Assembly (NCBI GenBank): GCA_902787025.1
Contig: CADAER010000011.1
Location: 1 to 35,513, forward strand
Source of the DNA: Oscillospiraceae bacterium
GTDB taxonomy: Bacteria > Bacillota > Clostridia > Oscillospirales > Acutalibacteraceae
Direction of reading: 5' to 3'
DNA: 35,513 nucleotides
The notes beneath the pieces are model-generated. The model saw only the letters and a list, made by a program, of their open reading frames with translations, made no database searches and had not been told where the DNA came from. The translations under genes were made by a program, and so were the position numbers. Shown one piece after another: positions 8,033 to 17,074 of this stretch (the stretch's first letter is position 1; each line of letters starts with the position of its first letter).

Positions 8033-9202
8033 TTACTTTCTGCAGGGGATTTTTGCCCTCATATTTTCAAGGCGGTTGAGAGCGGAATACAGGGTTTCAT
8101 CCTTTTTCGCGAAATGCAGGCGGATTAGATGATTCACGGGCTCGCGGAAAAAGCTTGAACCGGGAACGGCGCCGACACCGACATCTCTTGCGAGAAGCTC
8201 GCAGAATTCAAGGTCGCTTTCAAAGCCGAATTCAGATATGTCGAGAAGAACGTAATAAGCGCCCTGAGGAAAGGTGTGCGCTATGTTGAGGTCGTCAAGC
8301 CCTTTAAGAAACAGATTTCTTTTTTCCGTGTATTTGCGGGCGAGGTCCGCGTAGTACTCATCGCCGAAACGCAGTCCCGTAACGGCAGCCTCCTGAAGGG
8401 GAGCGGCGGCGCCCACCGTCAGAAAGTCGTGAACCTTCTTCACGACATCGGTTATATTCGCTGGCGCGATGACATATCCCAGCCGCCAGCCCGTTACCGA
8501 ATAGGTCTTGGAGAGCGAGGAGCACGAAAGAGTCCGCTCCCACATTCCGGGAAGCGAAGCGAAATATGTGTGCTTGAACGGCTCGAAAACAATGTGCTCG
8601 TAAACCTCGTCCGTTATAACGAAGGCGTCATATTTTTCAACAAGAGAGGCGATGTATTTCAGTTCTTCATATGTGAACACCTTGCCGCTCGGATTCGAGG
8701 GATTGCAGAGTATCAGGGCTTTCGGGTGCTGTCTGAAAGCGGCTTCAAGTTCATCCGCGTTGAAACTGAATTCGGGCGGATGAAGGGGAACATATATGGG
8801 CTGCGCGCCCGAGAGAATCGCGTCGGCGCCGTAGTTTTCATAAAACGGCGAAAAGACAATGACTTTATCGCCGGGGTTCACAACGCTCATCATCGCCGCC
8901 ATCATGGCTTCGGTGCTGCCGCAGGTCACGACGATATCGGTGTTCGGGTTGATTGCCCTTCCCATAAACCGCGACTGCTTTTCGGCGAGCGCCTCTCTGA
9001 AATTCTGAGCGCCCCAGGTGATTGAATACTGATGAAAATCTTCACGCGAAACCTCCGCGAGCCGTTCGAGAATCTCATGGGGAGGGTCGAAATCGGGGAA
9101 GCCCTGTGAAAGATTCACCGCGTCACATTCCATACAGATTCGCGTCATACGGCGGATTACCGAGTCGGTGAATCCCTGTGTTCTTTCGGATAATGAAGGC
9201 AT
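8033..9202 (-). CDS. PLP-dependent class I/II aminotransferase
   Basis: A full-length fold-type I aminotransferase of 389 aa, a normal size for the family. Visible motifs are NLSQGFPDFDPP near the N-terminus, CNPSNPSGKV (substrate/PLP-binding Asn), ITDEVYEHIVF (Asp that pairs with the PLP pyridine nitrogen), SSLSKTYSVTGWRLGYV with the Schiff-base Lys at about residue 232, and a C-terminal LIRLHFAKKDE with the substrate carboxylate-binding Arg. The opening motif is typical of the methionine/kynurenine/aromatic aminotransferase group rather than classical aspartate aminotransferase, so the likely reaction is transamination of methionine or aromatic amino acids with a 2-oxoacid. It starts at ATG 9202 after AAAGGAGAAA. 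It is transcribed separately from sbcDC by its own promoter. Confidence 0.92.
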   Translation of the reverse strand: MPSLSERTQGFTDSVIRRMTRICMECDAVNLSQGFPDFDPPHEILERLAEVSREDFHQYSITWGAQNFREALAEKQSRFMGRAINPNTDIVVTCGSTEAMMAAMMSVVNPGDKVIVFSPFYENYGADAILSGAQPIYVPLHPPEFSFNADELEAAFRQHPKALILCNPSNPSGKVFTYEELKYIASLVEKYDAFVITDEVYEHIVFEPFKHTYFASLPGMWERTLSCSSLSKTYSVTGWRLGYVIAPANITDVVKKVHDFLTVGAAAPLQEAAVTGLRFGDEYYADLARKYTEKRNLFLKGLDDLNIAHTFPQGAYYVLLDISEFGFESDLEFCELLARDVGVGAVPGSSFFREPVNHLIRLHFAKKDETLYSALNRLENMRAKIPCRK

Positions 9203-9239
9203 TGTTGTTTCTCCTTTAAAGATAACATATATATATAAA

Positions 9240-9268
9240 GTATAAACCGAGCCGACCGTTTAAGTCAA
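9240..9268 (-). promoter_or_regulatory. Strong promoter of the aminotransferase, overlapping an inverted repeat
   Basis: On the minus strand there is TTGACT (9263-9268), an exact 17-nt spacer and TTATAC (9240-9245). The inverted repeat CCGAG...CTCGG spans the -35 and spacer. It could be an operator, or the stem of a terminator for the upstream sbcC, whose stop is only 30 nt away. Confidence 0.65.
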
Positions 9269-9297
9269 CTCGGTTGTTTTTATTCTATGCGGGATTT

Positions 9298-11976
9298 TTA
9301 TTCATAAAAGACTTCGCAGGTGTTGCCGTTTTCGCTCTTGGTGGTTTCGATTCTCGCGGGGATATTTTCGGCGAGTTCGTCAACATGGGAAATGACGCCG
9401 ACCATACCGTTTCTTTCCCTGACCGCCTGAAGAACGAACATGGCGTCGTTGAGGCACTCTTTATCAAGAGTTCCGAAGCCTTCGTCAATGAATATCGCTT
9501 CGAGATTTATGCCGCCGCCTCTTGCGCGGACAACATCGGAGAGACCTATTGCGAGGCTGAGAGAGACAAGGAACTTCTCGCCGCCCGAAATGTCGGAGGA
9601 GTTTCTGCATTTGCCGCACTGAAGGTCTTCAATCTCAAAGGCGAGACCCGCGATGCGCTCCCTGCCGGTTTTTTCGGAGCTTCTTCTTATTCTGTATCTG
9701 CCGCCGTAGATGCTGCCGAGCATTTCGTTCGCGCGGTTTGTGACAAGGTCGAGCATTACGCCCAGAACATAGCGCTTGATGCCGATGCCGTCTTTTCCGT
9801 AGATAAGGTTATAAAACTGCTTTTCCCTGCCGTTTCTTTCACTGTCGGCCGCCCAGCGCTCTTCTCTCCGGGTGAGTTCTTTATATGCCTTTTTCATATC
9901 CTCAACGGCTTTGCCGAGAAGGGTGTTGTCTTTGCGCAGCGCGTCGAGTTCCTTCCTTTTCGCGGTGAGCTTTTCGCTATGAAGACCGATATCAGGACGC
10001 TCTCTGCCTTCAAGGAGTTTTTCCTGCTCCCTGACGGCTTCTTCCGCCGCTTTATAGTTTGCGTCAAGAGTCGTGAGCGCCTGTCTGCGCTGTTTGATTT
10101 CCTCGGGATCCATTACAGAGGAAGCGAAAGCCTCTTCCGTTTCGAACGGTGATTTTTCAAGAGCGCTCTGCCATTTCTCAAGGTCGTCCGACGCTTTTTC
10201 AGCCGCCTTTTTGCGCTCGTTTGCGGAGTCTTTTTCGAGCTCGAGGTTTGCCTTGTGCCCGGATACCGCCGATGTGTATTCGTCGTCAAGGGATTTCGTG
10301 AGGTTGTTGTAGTCTTCAATTTCTTTGCGAAGTTTTTCGATTCTGCGGTTGAGTTCTTCAAGCGTGGGGATATCCTCGAAAGTGCCTTTGAGAACGCTTT
10401 TGTATTCGGCGGACGCCTCCGCCTTCGCTGCTTCGGCTTTCGCCTTTTCTTCCCTGATTTTGTCGGCGTTGTCTTTGAGAGCGCTGACTTCATCCTGCGC
10501 GGCTTTATACCTTTCGTTCGCTTTGTTTCTTACGCGTTCGGCGGAGTCGACTTCCTCTTTCGTGACAACCTTGCCCGTACTCTTCGCGGGAGCCGGATGG
10601 ACTGTGCTGCCGCAGACGGGGCAGGGCTTTCCTTCTTCGAGTTTTTCGGCGAGCGCGCTGCCGATGTTCTCGTCATAAGTTCTTCTGAGCAGGTGAAGTT
10701 TTTCGTCCGCTTCGTCGAATTCCGCTTTCAGCAGATTGCACTTTTCGGTTTTATCCGTGTGCGCTTTTTCCGCCGTCTCAAATCTTTCGTTAACGGCGGA
10801 ACATTCCTTTTCCGCTTTTTCGAAGGCGGTTTTTTTGATGTTTATCTCCTTGTAGGTTTCAGCGGCGTTCCCATAGGTTGTGAGGAGGGCGGACTTTTTC
10901 TCGTTTTCCGCCTTTCCCGCGATGTGAGCCTCTTTCTTTTTCGTGACGGTGTCAAGACGGGCTTCCGAGGCGGAGGACGCTTTCTTCGCGTTTTCGTGTT
11001 TCAGGCCTGCCTCGTTTTCCTTCTTTTTGCTTTCGGCGTATTTTTCAAAAAGAGGTCTGATTTTTTCCGCTTCATCGGCGCGGTCAAGCAGGGTGGCTTC
11101 TTCTCCCGCGTTCGCTTTTTCTTTCGAGAGCTGATTATATTTTTTCTTTCTGTTGTCAAGTTCGCTGAATTTTTCGTCATCGCGTTCAAACTCGGTTTTC
11201 TGTTTTTCGAGTTTTTCAACCTCTTTTTTAAGGTTTTTCTCGTCCGCTTTGCTCTTTGCGAGATCTGATTCCGCGGCTTCGGCTTTTTCGAGAAGACCGA
11301 AAACGGAAACGCAGTCATAAGAGCCGAGTTTTTCATCCATGGAGCGTCTTTCGCTGTCGAGATTTCTGCTGTCTTCCGTTACCTTGCGGTTTATCCAGCC
11401 GACGATTCTGTCCCACTTTTCAACATCGAAAATGCCTGAGAGGATGGCTTCCTTGCTCTTACTGTCGGAGGTGAGAAGCTCCTCGAATTTGCCCTGGGGA
11501 AGAATTACGACCTGTCTGAACTGGTCGGCGGTCAGGCCGATGATTTTTTCCGCGAAGGCGTTGACTTTTTCCATGGTGAGATTCGAGTCGAGGGGAACGA
11601 AGTCGGTGCCGTTATACTCGCCGCAGAAATGATCGTAATTGAAATTAACTCCGCCTCTGTTGAGCCTGAGCTCGCGGTAAAATCTGTATCTGCGGTCGTT
11701 GTTGTCGAAGATGTATTCAACATAGGTCGGCTCGCTGTCTTTAGCCTGCTGGCAGCGCATTTTCTCAAAGCCGGTTTTTCCGCCGCCCGCGTAACGGACG
11801 CCGTTGCTGGAACTGCAGTAAAGCGCGCAGCAAATCGCGTCAAGAAGGGATGTTTTGCCGCTGCCCGTGTTGCCGTAAATGAGAAAGAGTCCGCTTTTTT
11901 CAAGCTTCGCGAAATCAATGAACTGTTCGCCTGTAAAAGGTCCGAAGTTTTTAAGTCTCAGTGATACGGGTTTCAA
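9298..11976 (-). CDS. sbcC: SbcC-type exonuclease ATPase subunit
   Basis: The SMC/Rad50-like ATPase of the SbcCD nuclease, which processes hairpins and double-strand ends. The Walker A motif is GNTGSGKT (residues 35-42). Two long coiled coils, rich in Lys, Glu and Ala, flank the zinc hook CPVCGS at about residue 452. The ABC signature ISGGEKFLVSLSLAIGLSD and Walker B IFIDEGFGTLD lie in the last 90 residues. At 892 aa it is somewhat shorter than the roughly 1050-aa E. coli protein, mainly because of shorter coiled coils. It starts with TTG at 11976, overlapping the sbcD stop by four bases (TTGA), so translation is coupled. A GAGGAAAA ribosome-binding site lies within the sbcD end. Confidence 0.95.
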   Translation of the reverse strand: MKPVSLRLKNFGPFTGEQFIDFAKLEKSGLFLIYGNTGSGKTSLLDAICCALYCSSSNGVRYAGGGKTGFEKMRCQQAKDSEPTYVEYIFDNNDRRYRFYRELRLNRGGVNFNYDHFCGEYNGTDFVPLDSNLTMEKVNAFAEKIIGLTADQFRQVVILPQGKFEELLTSDSKSKEAILSGIFDVEKWDRIVGWINRKVTEDSRNLDSERRSMDEKLGSYDCVSVFGLLEKAEAAESDLAKSKADEKNLKKEVEKLEKQKTEFERDDEKFSELDNRKKKYNQLSKEKANAGEEATLLDRADEAEKIRPLFEKYAESKKKENEAGLKHENAKKASSASEARLDTVTKKKEAHIAGKAENEKKSALLTTYGNAAETYKEINIKKTAFEKAEKECSAVNERFETAEKAHTDKTEKCNLLKAEFDEADEKLHLLRRTYDENIGSALAEKLEEGKPCPVCGSTVHPAPAKSTGKVVTKEEVDSAERVRNKANERYKAAQDEVSALKDNADKIREEKAKAEAAKAEASAEYKSVLKGTFEDIPTLEELNRRIEKLRKEIEDYNNLTKSLDDEYTSAVSGHKANLELEKDSANERKKAAEKASDDLEKWQSALEKSPFETEEAFASSVMDPEEIKQRRQALTTLDANYKAAEEAVREQEKLLEGRERPDIGLHSEKLTAKRKELDALRKDNTLLGKAVEDMKKAYKELTRREERWAADSERNGREKQFYNLIYGKDGIGIKRYVLGVMLDLVTNRANEMLGSIYGGRYRIRRSSEKTGRERIAGLAFEIEDLQCGKCRNSSDISGGEKFLVSLSLAIGLSDVVRARGGGINLEAIFIDEGFGTLDKECLNDAMFVLQAVRERNGMVGVISHVDELAENIPARIETTKSENGNTCEVFYE

Positions 11977-13103
11977 TTTTCCTCAACCTCCCTGTCCGAT
12001 GCTTCAACAGCCGCCCTGAAAAGCTCAAGCTGTTCTTTGTCAGGCTCAATGCCCGCGATATCTTTCATAAAGCTTGTGAGAATCGCGAAATCGTCAAGTC
12101 TTTCAATATCGAGCGCGTTCAAAGTCGCGCCCTCGCCCGAGACGGTATATTCCATACCCTTGAGTTCGAGCATATAGGGGAATCTTTCTTTCATTTCATT
12201 GTAAAGAGACGCCGCGTTGGTTCTGTCCGAAACGACGATGCTCAGATAATCGTTCGCGAGATCCTTCATATTGATTATTTCCTCGTAAGTTCCCTTTACG
12301 GTGCGGCGGCCGTGAAGCTCGCCCGTCGCGACAAACCTCTGCGACATATCGGCGGTGTCGATTATCACGACACCCTTTTCCTGCGTTTCTTCCTTTCCGA
12401 AGGAATACTTGACGGGGCTTCCCGAATATCTGATTTTATCCGAGACCTTCTGGGGCTTGTGAATGTGGCCGAGAGCGACATAGTCGAAACCGTCGAAAAC
12501 ATCCTTTGACACGGCGGAAGCGGCGCCTATCTGCGCGGAGTGGTCGGATTCGGAGAGTTCGACATTCTGCACGAGCGAGTGAGAAACGAGGATGTTCTTT
12601 TTTGTTTTATCCATATTCTCGCGGATGATATCGCACACGGCCTTCATCGCCGTCGCCGCGGATGTGATTTCTTCTTTTTTATCGGGGAAGAGCGCGATGA
12701 CTTCATCCTTGTTGAAATAGGGGAGCGAGTAAACCGCGGTGTCGCCGAAAACGGCGGGAGACAGATCCGCGCTGAGCCTGCCTGTCAGATAAAGCCCCGC
12801 GCCTCTGAGAAGGTCGCGGCAGGATGCGAGCCGGGGACCGCTGTCGTGGTTGCCCGCGATTATTATCATCGGAACGCCCATTTTAAGACAGATTTCGGTA
12901 ACAACCTCATTGTAAAGGTTTATCGCCTCCGCGTTTGAAACGCTGCTGTCGTAAACATCGCCCGCGACAATAACGGCGTCGATTTTTTCTTCGCGGATGA
13001 CGGAATACAGCTTTTCAAAGAAAAAGCGCTGATCCGTGATATATGTTTGGTTGTTTGACAGAGCTCTGCCGAGGTGCCAGTCCGATGTGTGAAGCAATTT
13101 CAA
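11973..13103 (-). CDS. sbcD: SbcD-type Mre11-like nuclease subunit
   Basis: The metallophosphoesterase nuclease partner of SbcC, 376 aa, a standard length. The metal-binding motifs are all present: TSDWHLGRA (D8, H10), VAGDVYDSS (D49), AGNHDSG (N85, H86), ILVSHSLV (about 170) and ALGHIHKPQ (about 210). The C-terminal part (from about 290) is the capping and SbcC-binding region. It is the first gene of the two-gene operon and has a plausible sigma-A promoter at 13142-13170. Confidence 0.95.
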   Translation of the reverse strand: MKLLHTSDWHLGRALSNNQTYITDQRFFFEKLYSVIREEKIDAVIVAGDVYDSSVSNAEAINLYNEVVTEICLKMGVPMIIIAGNHDSGPRLASCRDLLRGAGLYLTGRLSADLSPAVFGDTAVYSLPYFNKDEVIALFPDKKEEITSAATAMKAVCDIIRENMDKTKKNILVSHSLVQNVELSESDHSAQIGAASAVSKDVFDGFDYVALGHIHKPQKVSDKIRYSGSPVKYSFGKEETQEKGVVIIDTADMSQRFVATGELHGRRTVKGTYEEIINMKDLANDYLSIVVSDRTNAASLYNEMKERFPYMLELKGMEYTVSGEGATLNALDIERLDDFAILTSFMKDIAGIEPDKEQLELFRAAVEASDREVEEN

Positions 13104-13141
13104 AAAAATCCTCTCCTTTGTTTCCGTTTTGTTCCGTAATG

Positions 13142-13170
13142 AGTTTACATCAAATATAAAGCGTTGACAA
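13142..13170 (-). promoter_or_regulatory. Promoter of sbcDC
   Basis: On the minus strand there is TTGTCA (13165-13170), a 17-nt spacer and TAAACT (13142-13147), about 40 nt before the sbcD ATG. Confidence 0.55.
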
Positions 13171-13205
13171 GCGGCTTTCCGTCCGTCTGATTGAATAATA
13201 GCATA

Positions 13206-13235
13206 AACGGTGTCCTAAAAAACGGACATACAAAG
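13206..13235 (-). promoter_or_regulatory. ATGTCCG-type intergenic element upstream of sbcD
   Basis: On the minus strand this reads GTATGTCCGTTTTTTAGGAC and contains the inverted repeat TGTCC/GGACA. Similar sequences, in the same orientation relative to the next gene, occur near 16964-16991, 21912-21927 and 22471-22484. The role is unknown; a shared operator is possible. Confidence 0.35.
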
Positions 13236-13240
13236 AAAAA

Positions 13241-13263
13241 CGGCAGGAAAAATTTTCCTGCCG
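13241..13263 (-). terminator. Terminator of the secreted metallophosphoesterase
   Basis: The perfect stem CGGCAGGAAAA/TTTTCCTGCCG, read on the minus strand, runs into a T-rich tail (GTTTTTC). It lies 16 nt past the stop at 13279. Confidence 0.85.
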
Positions 13264-13278
13264 CCGTGATAATCCGGG

Positions 13279-14976
13279 TTATGCGGGTATTACCGTTCTG
13301 AAGATATCCGTAATCATATTCAGTATATTTTTAAAGAAATCAATTATTCTGTCAAACAACGAGACTTGACCGTCCGTCTGCTCCGCGGGACTGTCTGCCT
13401 GCGAGGGGAGGAATACATCTCTGTCGGGCAGACTGAAATCAACGGTGAATCTGTCAAGCAGGGGGTAAAGCACCTTTCCCGCGACGGCGTAAGAATCCTC
13501 TTTGCCGAGACTTACCGCGTTGAAGAGGGGGCTGAGTTCATCCGTGCTTATTTCCGTTCCGATTACGCCGAGAAGCAGATTGAGCCCGTCTCTGCCCGTC
13601 CTTGTAAGAACATATTGCAGACCCGTGTTGAGACCTTTTACGAGTATTTCACATTCGGGGTTTGAGGCTGACGGAATGTTTTCATCGCCGTAATAATGCA
13701 CCGCGACAACAGCGCTCGCGAGTTCAATGAGCGAGCCGTAATCCGAGGCGGGAATCGAAACGCCTTTCGACTCCGCGAGTTTCTCAATGCTGACGCCGTT
13801 TCCCGTATCGTAAAGCGGCATTTCGAGCGCGGCGTTTACCGCGTTGAAGAGGCTGTCAACGGCAGCGGCAAGCGGACCGCCGGTTACTTTGAGCTTGCCT
13901 TTGATGAAATCGGCGGATGTGTATTTCAGAATTTTCTTTTCAACGGAATATCTGAAAAGTCCGAGCGCGAATTCCTCAAAATCGCTTTCAAGCAGGGCTT
14001 TCTGCGCGTCAGTGTATCCGTCGACGAGTTCGTCGATATTGCATTTGTCAATCTTCTGCATTTTTATATCCGCGCCTGAGGAGTTCATAACCACCGACCT
14101 GTATTCGAGCGGATAGGAGGAAAGCGCGGTTGTCAGCACATCGTAAACAACGGCGCCGTTTTTACCGGTATAAGCGGCGACATCGTTGCCGTGTTCGTGA
14201 CCCGTGAACACATATTTTATTCCCCACTGTGTGAACTTTTCGGCTGTCGCCTCGCTGTCACGCAGCATAAAATCCTTCATAAGAATATGACCGAGATACA
14301 GATGCTCGAGAAGGGGATGATGCATCATATATATAATTTCTTTGCCGTCCCGTTCCGCCTGCAGAGCCTGGGCTTTCACCCAGTCGAGAAGTGCTGAGTC
14401 AACACCGTCGCCGTCGTTGCCGGGGTCGTTTGAATCCACGGCGATAAGCCTGTATTTTCCGCCGACATCTGTTGTGTATGAAGCGGTTTTGCTGTCGCGA
14501 ACGAGAGCGGAGTCGTATCCGAGAGCCGCGTAATATTCTCTGAAATCGTCGGGGGAGGAGTTGAAATAGTCGTGGTTGCCGGGAACAACATAAATCTGGA
14601 TTCCCGTCTCCGACTCGAAATCCGAAAGAAGGGAGGCGACGAATCTGTGCTGTTCTTCGGTGCCGTTTCTTGTAAGATCACCCGCGATAAGGATGAAATC
14701 GGCGCCGCCGTCAACGCTTTTTTGCAGGAAATCCTTTGTGAGCGCGGTCGCCTGGTCATAGATATTGCCCGAGCCGGACGCCTGGAAATACAGTTCGTTT
14801 TCGGGGTAATTCACATCGAGAGCGGTCTGTGTGTTGTCAATGTGAATATCCGTGCCGACGGTGAATCTGACGGCATCGGTTTCCGCGTGAACCGTGAAAA
14901 CAACCTGAAAAACGCCGAGAAGCATTGTCAGCGAAAGGCATACGGACAGCGCTTTTGCAAAAAATGATTTTTTCAT
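13279..14976 (-). CDS. Secreted calcineurin-like metallophosphoesterase (565 aa)
   Basis: The signal peptide MKKSFFAKALSVCLSLTMLLGVF, with cleavage near VHA, exports it. The catalytic domain (about 35-310) carries the dinuclear metal motifs TVGTDIHIDN, LIAGDLTRNG, VVPGNHDYFN, MMHHPLLEH and FTGHEHGND. A roughly 200-residue helical region of unknown role follows. The protein ends in the tail LFDRIIDFFKNILNMITDIF. The substrate is not deducible; extracellular phosphodiesters or phosphomonoesters are possible. It starts at 14976 after CCGGAGG. It lies 58 nt downstream of the CotH-type gene on the same strand with no terminator between them, so the two may be co-transcribed. Confidence 0.88.
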   Translation of the reverse strand: MKKSFFAKALSVCLSLTMLLGVFQVVFTVHAETDAVRFTVGTDIHIDNTQTALDVNYPENELYFQASGSGNIYDQATALTKDFLQKSVDGGADFILIAGDLTRNGTEEQHRFVASLLSDFESETGIQIYVVPGNHDYFNSSPDDFREYYAALGYDSALVRDSKTASYTTDVGGKYRLIAVDSNDPGNDGDGVDSALLDWVKAQALQAERDGKEIIYMMHHPLLEHLYLGHILMKDFMLRDSEATAEKFTQWGIKYVFTGHEHGNDVAAYTGKNGAVVYDVLTTALSSYPLEYRSVVMNSSGADIKMQKIDKCNIDELVDGYTDAQKALLESDFEEFALGLFRYSVEKKILKYTSADFIKGKLKVTGGPLAAAVDSLFNAVNAALEMPLYDTGNGVSIEKLAESKGVSIPASDYGSLIELASAVVAVHYYGDENIPSASNPECEILVKGLNTGLQYVLTRTGRDGLNLLLGVIGTEISTDELSPLFNAVSLGKEDSYAVAGKVLYPLLDRFTVDFSLPDRDVFLPSQADSPAEQTDGQVSLFDRIIDFFKNILNMITDIFRTVIPA

Positions 14977-15034
14977 ACAGACCTCCGGAAAATGAATTTA
15001 TCCGCCGGGACGAAACGGTGAAGACGGATGCGGT

Positions 15035-16852
15035 TTATTTGTTTTCGAGTCTGAAAACAATGATTATTCTTTCAATCAGGTTATTTATGCCTGTGAGAAT
15101 TTTTTTGCCGATTGAAAGGAAGAAGTTCGTTTTTACGGGGCTTTCCTGAATCACACCGATATTTCCGTTCATATATTCAGCCCGCTTTGACGCGAATTCT
15201 TTAAGTGAGTTTAATGCGGATTCATATTTTCCGGTTACCTCGCCGATATCCGATGTGCCGAATGTGTTGCGTCGGATATGATTCATAACGGCGGAGGCTT
15301 TTATTGTTTCGACATATTCGTCGAATTTATCCGAACTCCACGAGGAGACAGCCTCGTAAACGGTTTCATCCCACTGCGCTTTGCACTCGTCGATGAAATC
15401 CTGCTTTTTGGTAAGAACATTGAAAATGCCGGGCTTTTCGTCAATATCCGCCGTTCCGAAAACGGTGTTTCTGTATTGACGGGAGTGGCAGACCGTAAAG
15501 AGTTCGGGGTTTTTGTAATCGAGACCGAATCTGCCGCCGTTGTTTCCGAACGCTATGTCGTAATCCCAGACGGGACCTGCGTAAAGCTTGCCGTCGCGTG
15601 TAGCGTCGAGGTAGAAATATGTTGATGTGAGACCCGTATCCATATTGGAGGTCCACTCGCTGATATCGTAATACTTCGCGAAGGAAACGATGTCGATGAG
15701 GTCGGCGTAGTTTTCGCCTTCAGCGTTTTTACCGTTTGCGGCAAAGGCGGCGTCTTCAAATCTCTGATAATATCCGCTGATGAATTCCATCTGCTTTTTG
15801 CTCGCGAATTCGGGGCTTTTCATAATGAAAGGCTGACCTGTTTTTGTGACAAAACCGCTTTTTTCCTCGGGATATCTGTTGGCTATTTCCATTTCAAGAA
15901 CATAGCCGCCGTCGGCAGTGTCTTCCTCGCTGACAGGTATCGCGGCATATTTGTATGTGCCTTCGAGCAGGCCCGAGAATCTGCCGTAAACGCCGCCCTG
16001 CGCTATGGTGTCCATATCAAAATCATCGCCGTATTCGACGAGGCAGATTTCCTCGTTTGTTTCGTCAAGGTCCGCGACGTCAATTCTGTTGCCGTCCGCC
16101 TCGATTTTCGAGGTGAGAAGATAGGCGCCGATATATTCGTTGTTTACATAAAGGTCAACGGGAGCGCATTCAGGCGAGAAGGCGAGTCCCGCGTCTGCCG
16201 CCGCGTTGTAAACCATGGCGTTTCTCATAAGCGAGCGGTCGCCTTCATTGGCGATAAGGCACCACTTTTTGCTTTTTGCCATACCGAGAATCTTTGCTTT
16301 TTTGTCGAGTTTTATATTATAGGGCTTTTTGCTGCCGTTCCAGCTCGCGTTGCCTCTGCCTTTGATATAATCGAGGGCGGGGGTTTCGGTCTGTTCTTTG
16401 CCGTTTTCGTTTTTAATTGAAATCTCGCCCGACTCTCTGTGGCTTTTATCGGCGTGTATCGCTTCAAGGCTGCCGCTTTCGGTGGCGATAAACACGGTTC
16501 CCACTCCGCCGCTTGCGACAACGGTGTATCTGTATTCGGTACCGCCGCTTTTAAAGGTGCCTTTTTCGCCGAGACTGACAACGCTGCCGCTTTCAAAATC
16601 GGCGCCGTTTAACTGCGCGGGAGCCGAAGTCCACACCTTGAGAGAGGAGACATCCCAGTATGAAGGGATGAAGAAGAAATATTCGCCGTTTTCCGCTTTG
16701 AACCAGTCAACGGCCTGAAGGGAGTCTGCGCTTTCCGCCTCGCTGCCGACGGTTACGGTGAACCCGTCTGCGCTTTCCGCCGCAAAGGGAAAAAAGCAGC
16801 CACAGGAAAGAACGGTAAGAACGGTGAGTAAGATTGAAATACACTTTTTCAT
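15035..16852 (-). CDS. CotH-type kinase family protein, exported (605 aa)
   Basis: The start is set at ATG 16852, after CGGAGG; the frame is open upstream but only from here does a signal peptide (MKKCISILLTVLTVLSCGC) begin. VLSC/SCGC could be a lipobox. CotH motifs are clear: IKGRGNASWNGSKKPYNIKL (Lys-rich nucleotide-binding segment), KKWCLIANEGDRSLMRN, PVDLYVNNEYIGAYLLTSKI and, near residue 425, GPVWDYDIAFGN with the conserved metal-binding Asp residues. CotH proteins include atypical kinases that phosphorylate spore-coat proteins; Clostridia also carry exported versions near cellulosome and surface proteins. The tail FFLSIGKKILTGINNLIERI matches the pattern of neighbouring exported proteins. 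It is upstream of a secreted phosphoesterase, a possible kinase/phosphatase pair. Confidence 0.9.
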   Translation of the reverse strand: MKKCISILLTVLTVLSCGCFFPFAAESADGFTVTVGSEAESADSLQAVDWFKAENGEYFFFIPSYWDVSSLKVWTSAPAQLNGADFESGSVVSLGEKGTFKSGGTEYRYTVVASGGVGTVFIATESGSLEAIHADKSHRESGEISIKNENGKEQTETPALDYIKGRGNASWNGSKKPYNIKLDKKAKILGMAKSKKWCLIANEGDRSLMRNAMVYNAAADAGLAFSPECAPVDLYVNNEYIGAYLLTSKIEADGNRIDVADLDETNEEICLVEYGDDFDMDTIAQGGVYGRFSGLLEGTYKYAAIPVSEEDTADGGYVLEMEIANRYPEEKSGFVTKTGQPFIMKSPEFASKKQMEFISGYYQRFEDAAFAANGKNAEGENYADLIDIVSFAKYYDISEWTSNMDTGLTSTYFYLDATRDGKLYAGPVWDYDIAFGNNGGRFGLDYKNPELFTVCHSRQYRNTVFGTADIDEKPGIFNVLTKKQDFIDECKAQWDETVYEAVSSWSSDKFDEYVETIKASAVMNHIRRNTFGTSDIGEVTGKYESALNSLKEFASKRAEYMNGNIGVIQESPVKTNFFLSIGKKILTGINNLIERIIIVFRLENK

Positions 16853-16963
16853 AGCCTGGAAACCTCCGTAATAAACTGCATTTGAAAACAGTATAACACA
16901 GGCGCCCCGCAAGTCAACGGGGAGCCGCAAAGCGCGCCCGCGGTTATTGTTTGAATGACGCAA

Positions 16964-16991
16964 AAACCGTCTTAAAGGCGGACATACGAAG
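16964..16991 (-). promoter_or_regulatory. ATGTCCG-type intergenic element upstream of the CotH gene
   Basis: On the minus strand this reads GTATGTCCGCCTTTAAGACGG, an imperfect palindrome (CCGCCTT/AAGACGG). It closely resembles the element upstream of sbcD (13206-13235). Confidence 0.35.
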
Positions 16992-17074
16992 CGGTTATTG
17001 TCCGCCGGAACGCCGTAAAACAGGGATTTATTAATAAAATATAAAATTCACTTTACGGCATAACGCCGCCGGTT

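Noticed and set aside
10255..11268. A 337-codon plus-strand frame within sbcC
   Set aside because: It is the antisense of the Lys/Glu-rich coiled coil (so Phe-rich) and has no start signal; sbcC motifs on the other strand are unambiguous.
16992..17074. A strong terminator after the cytoplasmic phosphoesterase
   Set aside because: CCGTAAA/TTTACGG inverted repeats exist but the loop is about 35 nt and there is no U-tract, so it is not called.
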